Shown piece after piece: positions 1 through 5,113 of a stretch of DNA of 5,113 bases. The notes under the pieces were generated by a model. It was not told the DNA's origin. It saw only the letters and a list, made by a program, of their open reading frames with translations, and made no database searches. Origin of the DNA: G001797105 sp964528155 (GTDB lineage: Bacteria > Chloroflexota > Anaerolineae > Anaerolineales > E44-bin32); assembly GCA_964528155.1 (NCBI GenBank), contig CAZGRL010000216.1, forward strand, positions 1 through 5,113, read 5' to 3'. Position 1 is the first letter of the stretch, and each line of letters opens with the position of its first letter. Position numbers and translations under genes: made by a program.

Positions 1-303
1 AGTTGCTCCACCCAGTTGACAGGCGTCGTCGGGGGTGTTGTCCATTGGGCAGAGCAGCAGCGAGGAGTCCGCGTCGCGGATGGCTGCCAACAGATTGGCC
101 GAGGCGCTACTCCTGTCGGAATCGATCACATCCAAACGGCGAACTTGCGCGCCGGAAGTGAACGCCCCGCCGGAAACCAGCGCGATGATCACCGTCATCA
201 CCGCCGGTATTACGAGCAGACTGGGCAAGTTGGAGCGGTTGGACAGGAAAGTCCGGATATCTTGCATGATGATCGCCAGAATCTTTCGCACGTTCCGCCT
301 CAC
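1..303 (-). CDS. ABC-2 type transporter permease, second subunit (partial, C-terminus beyond left edge)
   Basis: This is the N-terminal 101 residues of a second exporter permease, read on the minus strand from a GTG at 303-301 and still open at base 1. The GTG overlaps the TGA of the upstream permease as GTGA (4-nt overlap), which implies translational coupling. The N-terminus (VRRNVRKILAII, then a polar stretch with SNR) parallels that of the upstream permease (MRKLLTIAWREV, then GDRN). It is followed by a hydrophobic segment at about residues 26-46 and then the start of an extracytoplasmic domain. VIDSDRS (59-65) resembles VINHDRG in the neighbour, so the two permeases look like diverged paralogues. 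Two cysteines (85 and 95) lie in the external part. An alternative ATG at 267 would shorten the conserved cytoplasmic N-terminal helix, so the GTG is preferred. The family assignment is inferred from this resemblance and the operon context; the core membrane domain is not in the window. Confidence 0.8.
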   Translation of the reverse strand, partial: MRRNVRKILAIIMQDIRTFLSNRSNLPSLLVIPAVMTVIIALVSGGAFTSGAQVRRLDVIDSDRSSASANLLAAIRDADSSLLLCPMDNTPDDACQLGGAT

Positions 304-1724
304 AACTCAAAGCGTCGGTTGAACAAGACCAGTCCCAGAGCGAACATCGCCAGCCCGGATGCTGCGAGAACTATGATGTTCAGCGTCACATCGCCCCTTC
401 CGGCGGCCAAAACGTCGAATGCGTCGCGTCCCCAATAGATGATCGACACGGCGGACACACTGCGTGGGAGTTCGAACCCGAACGCGCCTCCCAGGACACC
501 CAGGGCGATGTTGAGCACCGAGGCGATCAAGTTGGCCTGCTCGATCCCCTTCACGACACCGGCGAGCATCATCCCCAGCCCGGAAACCGCAATTGAAACA
601 GAGATGACGACCAGGGCCAGTCGCACGACATCCGTCCCCCAGATGAAGAGCAGATGGCCCTCGATGAGACTCCCGACGGCTGTAAGGGCGATCACCAACA
701 CAATGAGTTGCACCAGGACGCTGAGGAAGACGCCGACGAGCTTGCCGCCCAGGATGGCCCAGCGAGGCGTCGGTGAGACAAGCATCCGCTGCAGGGTTCC
801 ATCCTGGCGTTCCTGGTACAGGCTGAGCACACCGAATTGCCCGGTGAACAAGGCGAAGAACATCGCCTGAGCCGATCCCACGGCAACCAGGATGCTGGCC
901 AGGGCGTTCGGCTCGGAGGCTGCTTGAATGGGCAGGCTTTCCAGGCGAACCAGGTCGTTTCCCGGTAGGAATGCGCATGCGAACAGTGAGGCGAAGTCGA
1001 GTTGGCCAGCGCCGGCGAGCGACTGGGGGTTGATCGCCGCAACTTGATCGAACGTCGCCCGGATGGCGATGTTCCCGGTGACGAACTGACTGGTAATCCC
1101 GTCGACGACGCTGCCCACGATCCCGACGGCAAGCTCACGGCCTCGATTGCCGTACACGACGAGGTCGGCCGGAGTGCTCGTTCCGGCGCCGGCCGTGACG
1201 CCGGTCAGTTCGGTCGAGAAAGCTTCAGGGATGATCACGACCGCGGTCAGAATCCCGCGATCGACTGCGGCTCGAGCCACGTCTTCGACGTAAGTGGGGG
1301 AATCAGGAGAAGCGGATACGGGCTCGACGGCTCCATCTCCGATCAACCGTTGAGCCGCTTCGAGATCGAAGATGCTGCCGTGGATCAAGTCGGTCAGGCT
1401 CATCCCGCCCCCGGCGTTCTCCTGGGCGACTGCAGGCTGGGGGCAATCCGCGGCGGAGGCAGTGGCCGAGGTCGTAAGGCTCCCTTCGACCAGGAACCCG
1501 GTCAGAACATCGCCGAAATTCACGCCGTACTCGCTCCCGCGATCGTGGTTGATCACGGCCAGGGGGATTCCTTCGATCGGGCTCTCGCCTCGGCCGATGC
1601 CCCCGAAAGCCAGGCCCACCAGGGTCGAGATCGCCAACGGCGCGGCGAACATGATGATCATCAGGTTGCGATCGCCGAAGCGAGCGTAGACCTCTCTCCA
1701 GGCGATCGTCAGCAGTTTGCGCAT
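300..1724 (-). CDS. ABC-2 type transporter permease (ABC2_membrane_3-like), 474 aa
   Basis: This is the membrane subunit of an ABC exporter, expected to form the translocation path in the cytoplasmic membrane. A short cytoplasmic N-terminus (MRKLLTIAWREV) leads into a first membrane helix at about 22-43. A large extracytoplasmic domain follows (about 45-275), including VINHDRG at 57-63. A cluster of hydrophobic helices then lies at about 276-302, 324-351, 367-391, 397-417 and 448-468. The segment YQERQDGTLQRMLVSPTPRW (303-322), followed by GGKLVG, is the typical ABC-2 coupling motif (E-R-x-x-G-T-L-x-R, then SP and GK). The protein ends in NRRFEL. This architecture of one helix, a long external loop and then five helices is the usual one for the YhgE/LnrM-like group. 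The start at 1724 is chosen because it lies 1 nt after the ATPase stop (TGA-C-ATG) and matches the family N-terminus; the frame stays open upstream to 1868, but that part lies inside the ATPase gene. The ribosome binding site is weak, consistent with coupling. The substrate cannot be read from sequence; drug, lipid or peptide export are all possible. Confidence 0.9.
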   Translation of the reverse strand: MRKLLTIAWREVYARFGDRNLMIIMFAAPLAISTLVGLAFGGIGRGESPIEGIPLAVINHDRGSEYGVNFGDVLTGFLVEGSLTTSATASAADCPQPAVAQENAGGGMSLTDLIHGSIFDLEAAQRLIGDGAVEPVSASPDSPTYVEDVARAAVDRGILTAVVIIPEAFSTELTGVTAGAGTSTPADLVVYGNRGRELAVGIVGSVVDGITSQFVTGNIAIRATFDQVAAINPQSLAGAGQLDFASLFACAFLPGNDLVRLESLPIQAASEPNALASILVAVGSAQAMFFALFTGQFGVLSLYQERQDGTLQRMLVSPTPRWAILGGKLVGVFLSVLVQLIVLVIALTAVGSLIEGHLLFIWGTDVVRLALVVISVSIAVSGLGMMLAGVVKGIEQANLIASVLNIALGVLGGAFGFELPRSVSAVSIIYWGRDAFDVLAAGRGDVTLNIIVLAASGLAMFALGLVLFNRRFEL

Positions 1725-1725
1725 G

Positions 1726-2727
1726 TCAGTCTCGGAGTGCCCTGCCGGTGAGATTGAGGAAGACCGCTTCGAGATCCGGTTCGCGCACCTCGACCGACTG
1801 GATCTCGACGTCCATCTCCTCGGCCAGGTGCAGGATGAACGGCAGCGCTTTCCTGCCGCGCTTGGCATGCACGATCAGCAAGCCGCTCGTGTTGGCCTTC
1901 TCCTCGCCCGCCTCACCGGGAGGATCGAAGACCGCCTGCGTGACTCCTTCAACCGAGTTGCGGATTCGTGTCAAGAACGCCTGGTCGAGAACGACGTCGC
2001 CGACCTTGAACAGCAGTCGATCCTCCTCGCCGACTTGCTGAATGAGGTCACCCTGTGTGCCCAGGGCGATAATCTCGCCGTGATCGATGATCGCCACGCG
2101 GTCGCTGAGTTCCTGTGCCTCTTCCATCAGGTGTGTAGTGTAGAGCACGGTGATCCCGCTCTGATCGCGCAGCTGTTTGACGGTGTCGAGGATCCTGCGC
2201 CGGCTCTGCGGGTCGATGCCGACCGTCGGCTCGTCCATGTATACGACCTGCGGATGGTGGAGCAGTCCGGCGGCGATATTTACCCGGCGCTTCATACCAC
2301 CGGAGTAGGTGTCGATTCGATCACGCTGACGGTCGGCCAGGTCAATAAACTCGAGCACCTCGTCCACGCGACGCGCCAGTTCCTTGCCGGCAAGCCCATA
2401 CATCTTGCCGAAGAACTCGAGATTCTGACGAGCGCTGAGCCGTGGGTAGAGCGCGACTTCCTGAGGAACCACACCCAGGAGAGCCTTGGCCTGGAGAGGC
2501 TGTCGGGTGATGGAGTAGCCGCCGATACGGGCATCGCCGCGCGTCGGCTCGAGCAGGCCGCTGATCATCGAGATCGTGGTAGTCTTGCCGGCCCCGTTCG
2601 GCCCCAGCAGGCTAAAGATCTCTCCCTGCTTGATCTGAAGATCGATGCCTTTCACGGCCTCAATGGCCGAGCCGTTCCTTTCGGGGTACGTCTTGGCAAG
2701 GTCCAGGGTTTCAACCATGAACTCCAT
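1726..2727 (-). CDS. ABC transporter ATP-binding protein, exporter type (333 aa)
   Basis: This is the cytoplasmic ATPase that should power the two adjacent permeases. All nucleotide-binding motifs are present and intact: Walker A GPNGAGKTT (42-50), Q-loop Q89 in VVPQE, signature YSGGM (141-145), Walker B VVYMDEP (161-167), D-loop GID (170-172) and switch histidine H199 in TTHLMEEA. GPNGAGKTTT with a TTHLMEEAQ switch is typical of the CcmA/NatA/DrrA/LnrL branch that pairs with ABC-2 permeases. Residues from about 230 to 333 form the usual C-terminal accessory region and end in EVREPDLEAVFLNLTGRALRD, a common tail in this group. The frame is open to an ATG at 2931. The start at 2727 is preferred because a strong Shine-Dalgarno (GAGGTGAG) precedes it and because residues upstream do not look like ABC protein. 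ATG 2718 (M4) is possible but poorly spaced. It is the first gene of the exporter operon. An efflux role is likely; the substrate is unknown. Confidence 0.95.
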   Translation of the reverse strand: MEFMVETLDLAKTYPERNGSAIEAVKGIDLQIKQGEIFSLLGPNGAGKTTTISMISGLLEPTRGDARIGGYSITRQPLQAKALLGVVPQEVALYPRLSARQNLEFFGKMYGLAGKELARRVDEVLEFIDLADRQRDRIDTYSGGMKRRVNIAAGLLHHPQVVYMDEPTVGIDPQSRRRILDTVKQLRDQSGITVLYTTHLMEEAQELSDRVAIIDHGEIIALGTQGDLIQQVGEEDRLLFKVGDVVLDQAFLTRIRNSVEGVTQAVFDPPGEAGEEKANTSGLLIVHAKRGRKALPFILHLAEEMDVEIQSVEVREPDLEAVFLNLTGRALRD

Positions 2728-2731
2728 CGGG

Positions 2732-2739
2732 CTCACCTC
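2732..2739 (-). promoter_or_regulatory. Ribosome binding site of the ABC ATPase
   Basis: The minus strand reads GAGGTGAG here. There are 4 nt between its end and the ATG at 2727, or 8 nt counted from GAGG. It fixes the start at 2727 rather than at the far upstream ATG (2931). Confidence 0.7.
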
Positions 2740-2818
2740 GATCGATTGCGTGTGCGTTCGGGTCCTATCGGAGAGGAATGTGAATCCCGTGTGGGATGGC
2801 CGGGTCGGGAGGATCCAG

Positions 2819-2827
2819 ATTCTATCA
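2819..2827 (-). promoter_or_regulatory. Candidate extended -10 promoter of the ABC exporter operon
   Basis: The minus strand reads TGATAGAAT: a TAGAAT -10 hexamer (5 of 6 to TATAAT) preceded by the TGn extension. A good -35 is absent at 17 nt (TGTATT), which extended -10 promoters tolerate. Transcription would begin near 2812 and give a leader of about 85 nt before the ATPase. This rests on consensus matching only; sigma-factor preferences of the host are unknown. Confidence 0.35.
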
Positions 2828-2831
2828 CCTG

Positions 2832-2843
2832 TTGTCCAGACAA
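2832..2843. promoter_or_regulatory. Candidate operator: 12-bp palindrome next to the ABC promoter
   Basis: TTGTC-CA-GACAA is an inverted repeat with two perfect 5-bp arms and a 2-bp centre. Outside it, CTG and CAG continue the symmetry apart from a 2-base TA insertion on the right. It lies 4 bp upstream of the TGn extension of the candidate -10 box, where the -35 region would be, so a bound dimeric repressor would block RNA polymerase. TetR- or MarR-type control is common for exporter operons, but no regulator gene is in the window. A 12-bp palindrome can arise by chance. Confidence 0.3.
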
Positions 2844-3016
2844 TACAGAGACGCCGGTTGGATGAGATAGATGTGGAGACAGCGTCGTCCCTGACATTCG
2901 CGACCAATATCCGCGTCGCCGGCGGCTCCATTACTCATCATTCTCTCACCGGATCGCTCAAATGTTGACCTTGTAGATCGGCTTACGCTGGAGTACACTA
3001 TTCGTGCACGGCCTCA

Positions 3017-3036
3017 CGAACCGATCTTCCGGTTCG
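3017..3036. repeat. Perfect 7-bp inverted repeat (hairpin) with 6-nt loop
   Basis: The arms are CGAACCG (3017-3023) and CGGTTCG (3030-3036), with a loop of ATCTTC. The stem is GC-rich and would fold in RNA from either strand. No T-run follows on either side, so it is not a standard intrinsic terminator. It sits 13 bp left of a second palindrome, which suggests a compound repetitive or regulatory element. Confidence 0.5.
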
Positions 3037-3049
3037 GTGCCTTCCCAAT

Positions 3050-3063
3050 GACAGGCACCTGTC
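3050..3063. repeat. REP-like palindrome GACAGG-CA-CCTGTC
   Basis: Two perfect 6-bp arms flank a 2-bp centre. Short palindromes built on ACAGG/CCTGT occur in many bacterial intergenic repeats, some associated with RAYT transposases. That this is a copy of such a family is inference: no second copy lies in the window. Confidence 0.4.
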
Positions 3064-3067
3064 TTTG

Positions 3068-3082
3068 ACAATTCGCGATTGT
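3068..3082. repeat. Small dyad ACAAT-N5-ATTGT
   Basis: The arms ACAAT (3068-3072) and ATTGT (3078-3082) are separated by TCGCG. It begins 5 bp after the GACAGG palindrome and overlaps a TTGACA hexamer (3065-3070) that has no -10 partner. It could be a protein-binding site, but the arms are short. Confidence 0.25.
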
Positions 3083-3389
3083 GACGACGCGCGTCTGCCC
3101 GGCGCCACCAACTTCTCTTGGCTGAGCGGCGTGGCTGCGTGTCTGAGCGGACAACGCATTTCCGTCGGCGTGGCACGCCCGTTACAATCCGGCCCCTCAT
3201 CCGGCCAGCGGCCGATGACCCCGATCGCCGCCCCACGGCGTTCCATGGCCACCGACACTTGACCTCTTCCAGGGGCGTACAGCCAAAGATGAACGGCAAC
3301 AATCCGAGGCGGCTTGTATCGGATTTCAGGGGAAAAGCCTGACGAGTCGATGCGGATGAAGATTCGGCAGTGGTGAGGATCTAGCGGCA

Positions 3390-3947
3390 ATGGCACGCCG
3401 AAGACAACTGAGGCTCTTGATGGCGCGGGTTCTTCGTTATCGGAATGTGATTCTGGGAGTTGTGGCGTTAGCGGCCGTTCTTGCCGCCGGCTACTTCCTC
3501 TACACAGCGACATCGCGCGCCCAGGCCAAAGACGTCCAGCCGATCTCCTTCAGCCATCGGGTGATGGTTCAGAAGGGCATCCCGTGCCTGTATTGCCACG
3601 CTGACGCCCGGCGTTCGCCGGCAGCGGGGATGCCCAGCGTGCAGAAGTGCATGGGCTGCCATCTCGTGATCGCGCGTTCTAACCCTGAGGTGAAGAAGCT
3701 TGCCGAGTACTGGCAGAAGGGGGAACCGGTCCCGTGGGTGCGGATAAACCAACTGCCTCGCTTCGTCTACTTCAGCCACCAGGCCCACCTGTCGGCCGGG
3801 CTGAACTGCGAGCGCTGTCACGGCGACGTGGCTCACATGGAAGTCCTGCAGCCGGTTGTCAAGATGGACATGGGATGGTGCATCAATTGTCACAAGCAGC
3901 AGCCACAGGCGAAGAGGCTCACGGACTGTATCACTTGCCATCAGTAG
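3390..3947 (+). CDS. Membrane-anchored pentaheme cytochrome c, ActA-like (185 aa)
   Basis: This is a periplasm-facing multiheme cytochrome of the cytochrome c7/class III type, likely the electron-carrying subunit of a quinone-linked membrane complex. Five CxxCH heme motifs are visible: CLYCH (66-70), CMGCH (87-91), CERCH (140-144), CINCH (164-168) and CITCH (180-184). The last ends one residue before the C-terminus. Additional histidines suited to be distal heme ligands include H56, H130, H133 and H149. A basic N-terminus is followed by one hydrophobic helix (about 19-38), so it is a signal anchor or an export signal (AQA at 44-46 is a possible cleavage site). Five hemes, one N-terminal helix and the segments RFVYFSHQAH and MGWCINCH fit ActA of alternative complex III. 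The start at 3390 has GAGG 11 nt upstream. An in-frame ATG at 3420 has GAGG 6 nt upstream and would give 175 aa with the helix intact. The next gene begins 9 nt downstream. Qrc-type cytochromes are an alternative, but those carry six hemes. Confidence 0.9.
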   Translation: MARRRQLRLLMARVLRYRNVILGVVALAAVLAAGYFLYTATSRAQAKDVQPISFSHRVMVQKGIPCLYCHADARRSPAAGMPSVQKCMGCHLVIARSNPEVKKLAEYWQKGEPVPWVRINQLPRFVYFSHQAHLSAGLNCERCHGDVAHMEVLQPVVKMDMGWCINCHKQQPQAKRLTDCITCHQ

Positions 3948-3950
3948 GAG
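3945..3950 (+). promoter_or_regulatory. Ribosome binding site of the molybdopterin-type subunit, overlapping the cytochrome stop
   Basis: TAGGAG includes the TAG stop of the cytochrome gene and lies 6 nt before the ATG at 3957. This supports that start and indicates that the two genes share one message and are translationally linked. Confidence 0.7.
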
Positions 3951-3956
3951 CGCGGC

Positions 3957-5113
3957 ATGCCTGACAAGATCAATCGGCGAGGATTCTTGAAGCTCGGCGC
4001 GGCCGGGGCGGCCGCGGCGGCCCTCACCGGGTGTCAACGGCCGCGCCGCTGGGTGGTCCTCGAACCGTTCGTCCGTCCCCCCGAAGAACAGGTTTCAGGT
4101 GTAGCGACATGGTACGCCAGCACCTGTCGTCAATGTCCCGCCGGCTGCGGGATCATGGTGCGCGTGATGAATGGCCGCGCGGTGAAGCTGGAGGGGAACC
4201 CTGAGCATCCGCTGAATCGCGGCAAGCTGTGCGCGCGGGGCCAGGCCGGCCTGCAGGTCCTCTACAACCCGGACCGCCTGGAGGGGCCGGTGAAACAGGC
4301 CCGTCGGGGCTCGCGACAGTTTGACCCGATTCAATGGGAAGAGGCATTGAACGCGCTACTTGCCGGGGTGCAGGCCGCAGGGAGCGGCCTGGCCACATGG
4401 GCGGGCAGCACGACCTCAGGTCACGTGGTCGATCTGTTCCATCGCTGGGCGGGGGCCCTCGGTGCACCTGAGCCGATCGTTTACGATCTATACACGGCCA
4501 TTAACGGATATCCGCTGCTGTCCGCAGCCGGATCCGGCCTCGGAGCGCCGGCAGGTCTGCCGAGCTTCGACGTGAGCCAGGCCGATCTCATCCTGTCGTT
4601 CGGCGCGGACTTCCTGTCCACCTGGCTTTCGGCCACGGCCCTGGGGAAGGGGTACGGCGCCTTCCGCGAGGCTGGGTTCGGCAAACCTCGCGGCGTGCTC
4701 GTGCAATTCGAGCCTCGGATGTCAATGACGGCCGCCAACGCCGATCGCTGGCTGCCGCTCCGACCAGGTAGCGAACCCATCGTCGCTCAGGCATTGATCA
4801 AGCTGGTGTCAGATCTCGGCGAGGGGCCGGCGGAACGCGTGCGGCTTGCCCAGGCCTGGGCGCCGGACGTCGATCTGGCGCAGGCGGCAGCCGACAGCGA
4901 TCTCGATCTGGCGGATCTGACCGAGATCGCAAGCATGTTCGCCAACGCTCAGCATCCGGTCGCCCTTCCCGGGAGCCCCCTCGTCGCCAGGGAGGGGGGC
5001 ATCGAAGCCGTCCAGGCGGTCCAAGCTCTCAACTTGATTGCAGGGACTGGCCTGAGCGTCGGCGGTGCTCAGGATGTCTGGCCAAATGACGTTTCACCTC
5101 TGTCGGATGTGCT
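3957..5113 (+). CDS. Tat-exported lipoprotein, molybdopterin oxidoreductase family, ActB-like (partial, C-terminus beyond right edge)
   Basis: The first 385 residues of a complex iron-sulfur molybdoenzyme (CISM) superfamily subunit are present. The N-terminus has a twin-arginine motif RRGFLKL (7-13), an Ala-rich hydrophobic stretch and a lipobox LTGC with C26 as the lipidated residue. It is therefore expected to be exported folded and anchored outside the cytoplasmic membrane. The cluster motif C57-x2-C60-x3-C64-x27-C92 should bind one [4Fe-4S]. GNPEHPLNRGKLCARGQ (80-96) and the segment around RMSMTAANADRWLPLRPG (254-271) are standard for the family. No cysteine follows C92 in the visible part, and the region where Psr/Nap-type enzymes place a Cys ligand to Mo (about 176-185, YDLYTAINGY) has none. 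It may be cofactor-free or use another ligand. The preceding pentaheme cytochrome points to an ACIII-, Qrc- or Psr-like quinone-linked complex. Family members run to about 700-1000 residues, so much of the protein is outside the window. Confidence 0.9.
   Translation, partial: MPDKINRRGFLKLGAAGAAAAALTGCQRPRRWVVLEPFVRPPEEQVSGVATWYASTCRQCPAGCGIMVRVMNGRAVKLEGNPEHPLNRGKLCARGQAGLQVLYNPDRLEGPVKQARRGSRQFDPIQWEEALNALLAGVQAAGSGLATWAGSTTSGHVVDLFHRWAGALGAPEPIVYDLYTAINGYPLLSAAGSGLGAPAGLPSFDVSQADLILSFGADFLSTWLSATALGKGYGAFREAGFGKPRGVLVQFEPRMSMTAANADRWLPLRPGSEPIVAQALIKLVSDLGEGPAERVRLAQAWAPDVDLAQAAADSDLDLADLTEIASMFANAQHPVALPGSPLVAREGGIEAVQAVQALNLIAGTGLSVGGAQDVWPNDVSPLSDV

Larger units (their letters stand above)
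2728..3389. other. Intergenic region between divergent operons
   Basis: About 660 bp separate the ABC ATPase start from the cytochrome start. Several short frames are open in both directions, but their translations are arginine/serine/proline-rich, lack recognisable motifs and have no convincing ribosome binding sites, so none is called as a gene. The part next to the ABC operon holds its putative promoter and operator. The section from 3017 to 3082 holds three closely spaced dyads. The stretch from about 3090 to 3389 should contain the leader or promoter of the cytochrome operon, but no -35/-10 pair there is convincing. No tRNA, terminator with a T-run or CRISPR-type repeat is visible. Confidence 0.7.

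Noticed and set aside
1002..1751. 249-codon open frame on the plus strand opposite the permease
   Set aside because: It is rich in Arg/Gly/Asp without motifs or a ribosome binding site; it is a shadow of the permease gene.
1717..2865. 382-codon open frame on the plus strand opposite the ABC ATPase
   Set aside because: It lies antisense to a gene with all ABC motifs intact, has no recognisable domain, and such mirror frames are common in high-GC coding DNA.
2728..2931. N-terminal extension of the ABC ATPase to the ATG at 2931
   Set aside because: The extra 68 residues do not resemble ABC protein, and a strong Shine-Dalgarno sits before the ATG at 2727.
2971..2999. TTGTAG-N17-TACACT as a plus-strand promoter
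   Set aside because: Only 3 of 6 and 4 of 6 consensus matches, and it would leave a leader of nearly 400 nt before the cytochrome gene.
3065..3070. TTGACA as a -35 box for the cytochrome operon
   Set aside because: The sequence 16-18 nt downstream is GC-rich (CGCGCG region) with no -10-like hexamer.
3183..3188. TACAAT as a -10 box for the cytochrome operon
   Set aside because: A good hexamer, but the paired -35 (TTCCGT) matches only 2 of 6 and there is no TGn extension; too weak to call.
3065..3342. Two short plus-strand frames (3065-3262 and 3118-3342) in the intergenic region
   Set aside because: There is no convincing ribosome binding site, composition is Arg/Pro-rich, they overlap each other in different frames and no family is recognisable.
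2998..3513. 171-codon minus-strand frame across the intergenic region and into the cytochrome gene
   Set aside because: It runs antisense into a clear cytochrome gene and its translation has low complexity and no motif.
4481..5024. Minus-strand frames opposite the molybdopterin-family gene
   Set aside because: They are short, overlap one another and lie antisense to a gene with clear family motifs.

Overview
The window is high-GC bacterial DNA (roughly 60% by eye) with two divergent gene blocks and about 660 bp of non-coding DNA between them. A Tat-exported lipoprotein molybdopterin-type subunit next to a pentaheme membrane cytochrome c suggests a respiring Chloroflexota-like bacterium (for example Anaerolineae). 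This taxonomic guess rests on family resemblance and was not tested.

Left block (minus strand, about 2727 down to 1 and beyond): a three-gene ABC-2 exporter operon. An ATPase (2727-1726) is followed after 1 nt by a full-length ABC-2 permease (1724-300). A second, related permease overlaps it by 4 nt, starts at a GTG and runs off the left edge (303-1). One ATPase with two non-identical permeases resembles LnrLMN-type or other drug/lipid exporters. An extended -10 box and a 12-bp palindrome about 90-115 nt upstream of the ATPase are a plausible promoter and operator.

Middle (2728-3389): no convincing gene. It contains the putative ABC promoter and operator, a cluster of three small dyads (3017-3082) and the 5' region of the cytochrome operon.

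Right block (plus strand, 3390 onward): a respiratory module. A membrane-anchored pentaheme cytochrome c resembling ActA of alternative complex III (185 aa) is followed 9 nt later by a Tat-lipoprotein of the molybdopterin oxidoreductase (CISM) superfamily resembling ActB, which runs off the right edge. The second protein keeps a complete N-terminal [4Fe-4S] cysteine motif, which canonical ActB has lost. It has no cysteine in the rest of its visible sequence, so a Cys or Sec molybdenum ligand is absent. The likely role is electron transfer between the quinone pool and periplasmic carriers in a complex related to ACIII, Qrc or Psr. The missing downstream genes (ferredoxin-like subunit, NrfD-like quinone subunit, further cytochromes) would decide which.
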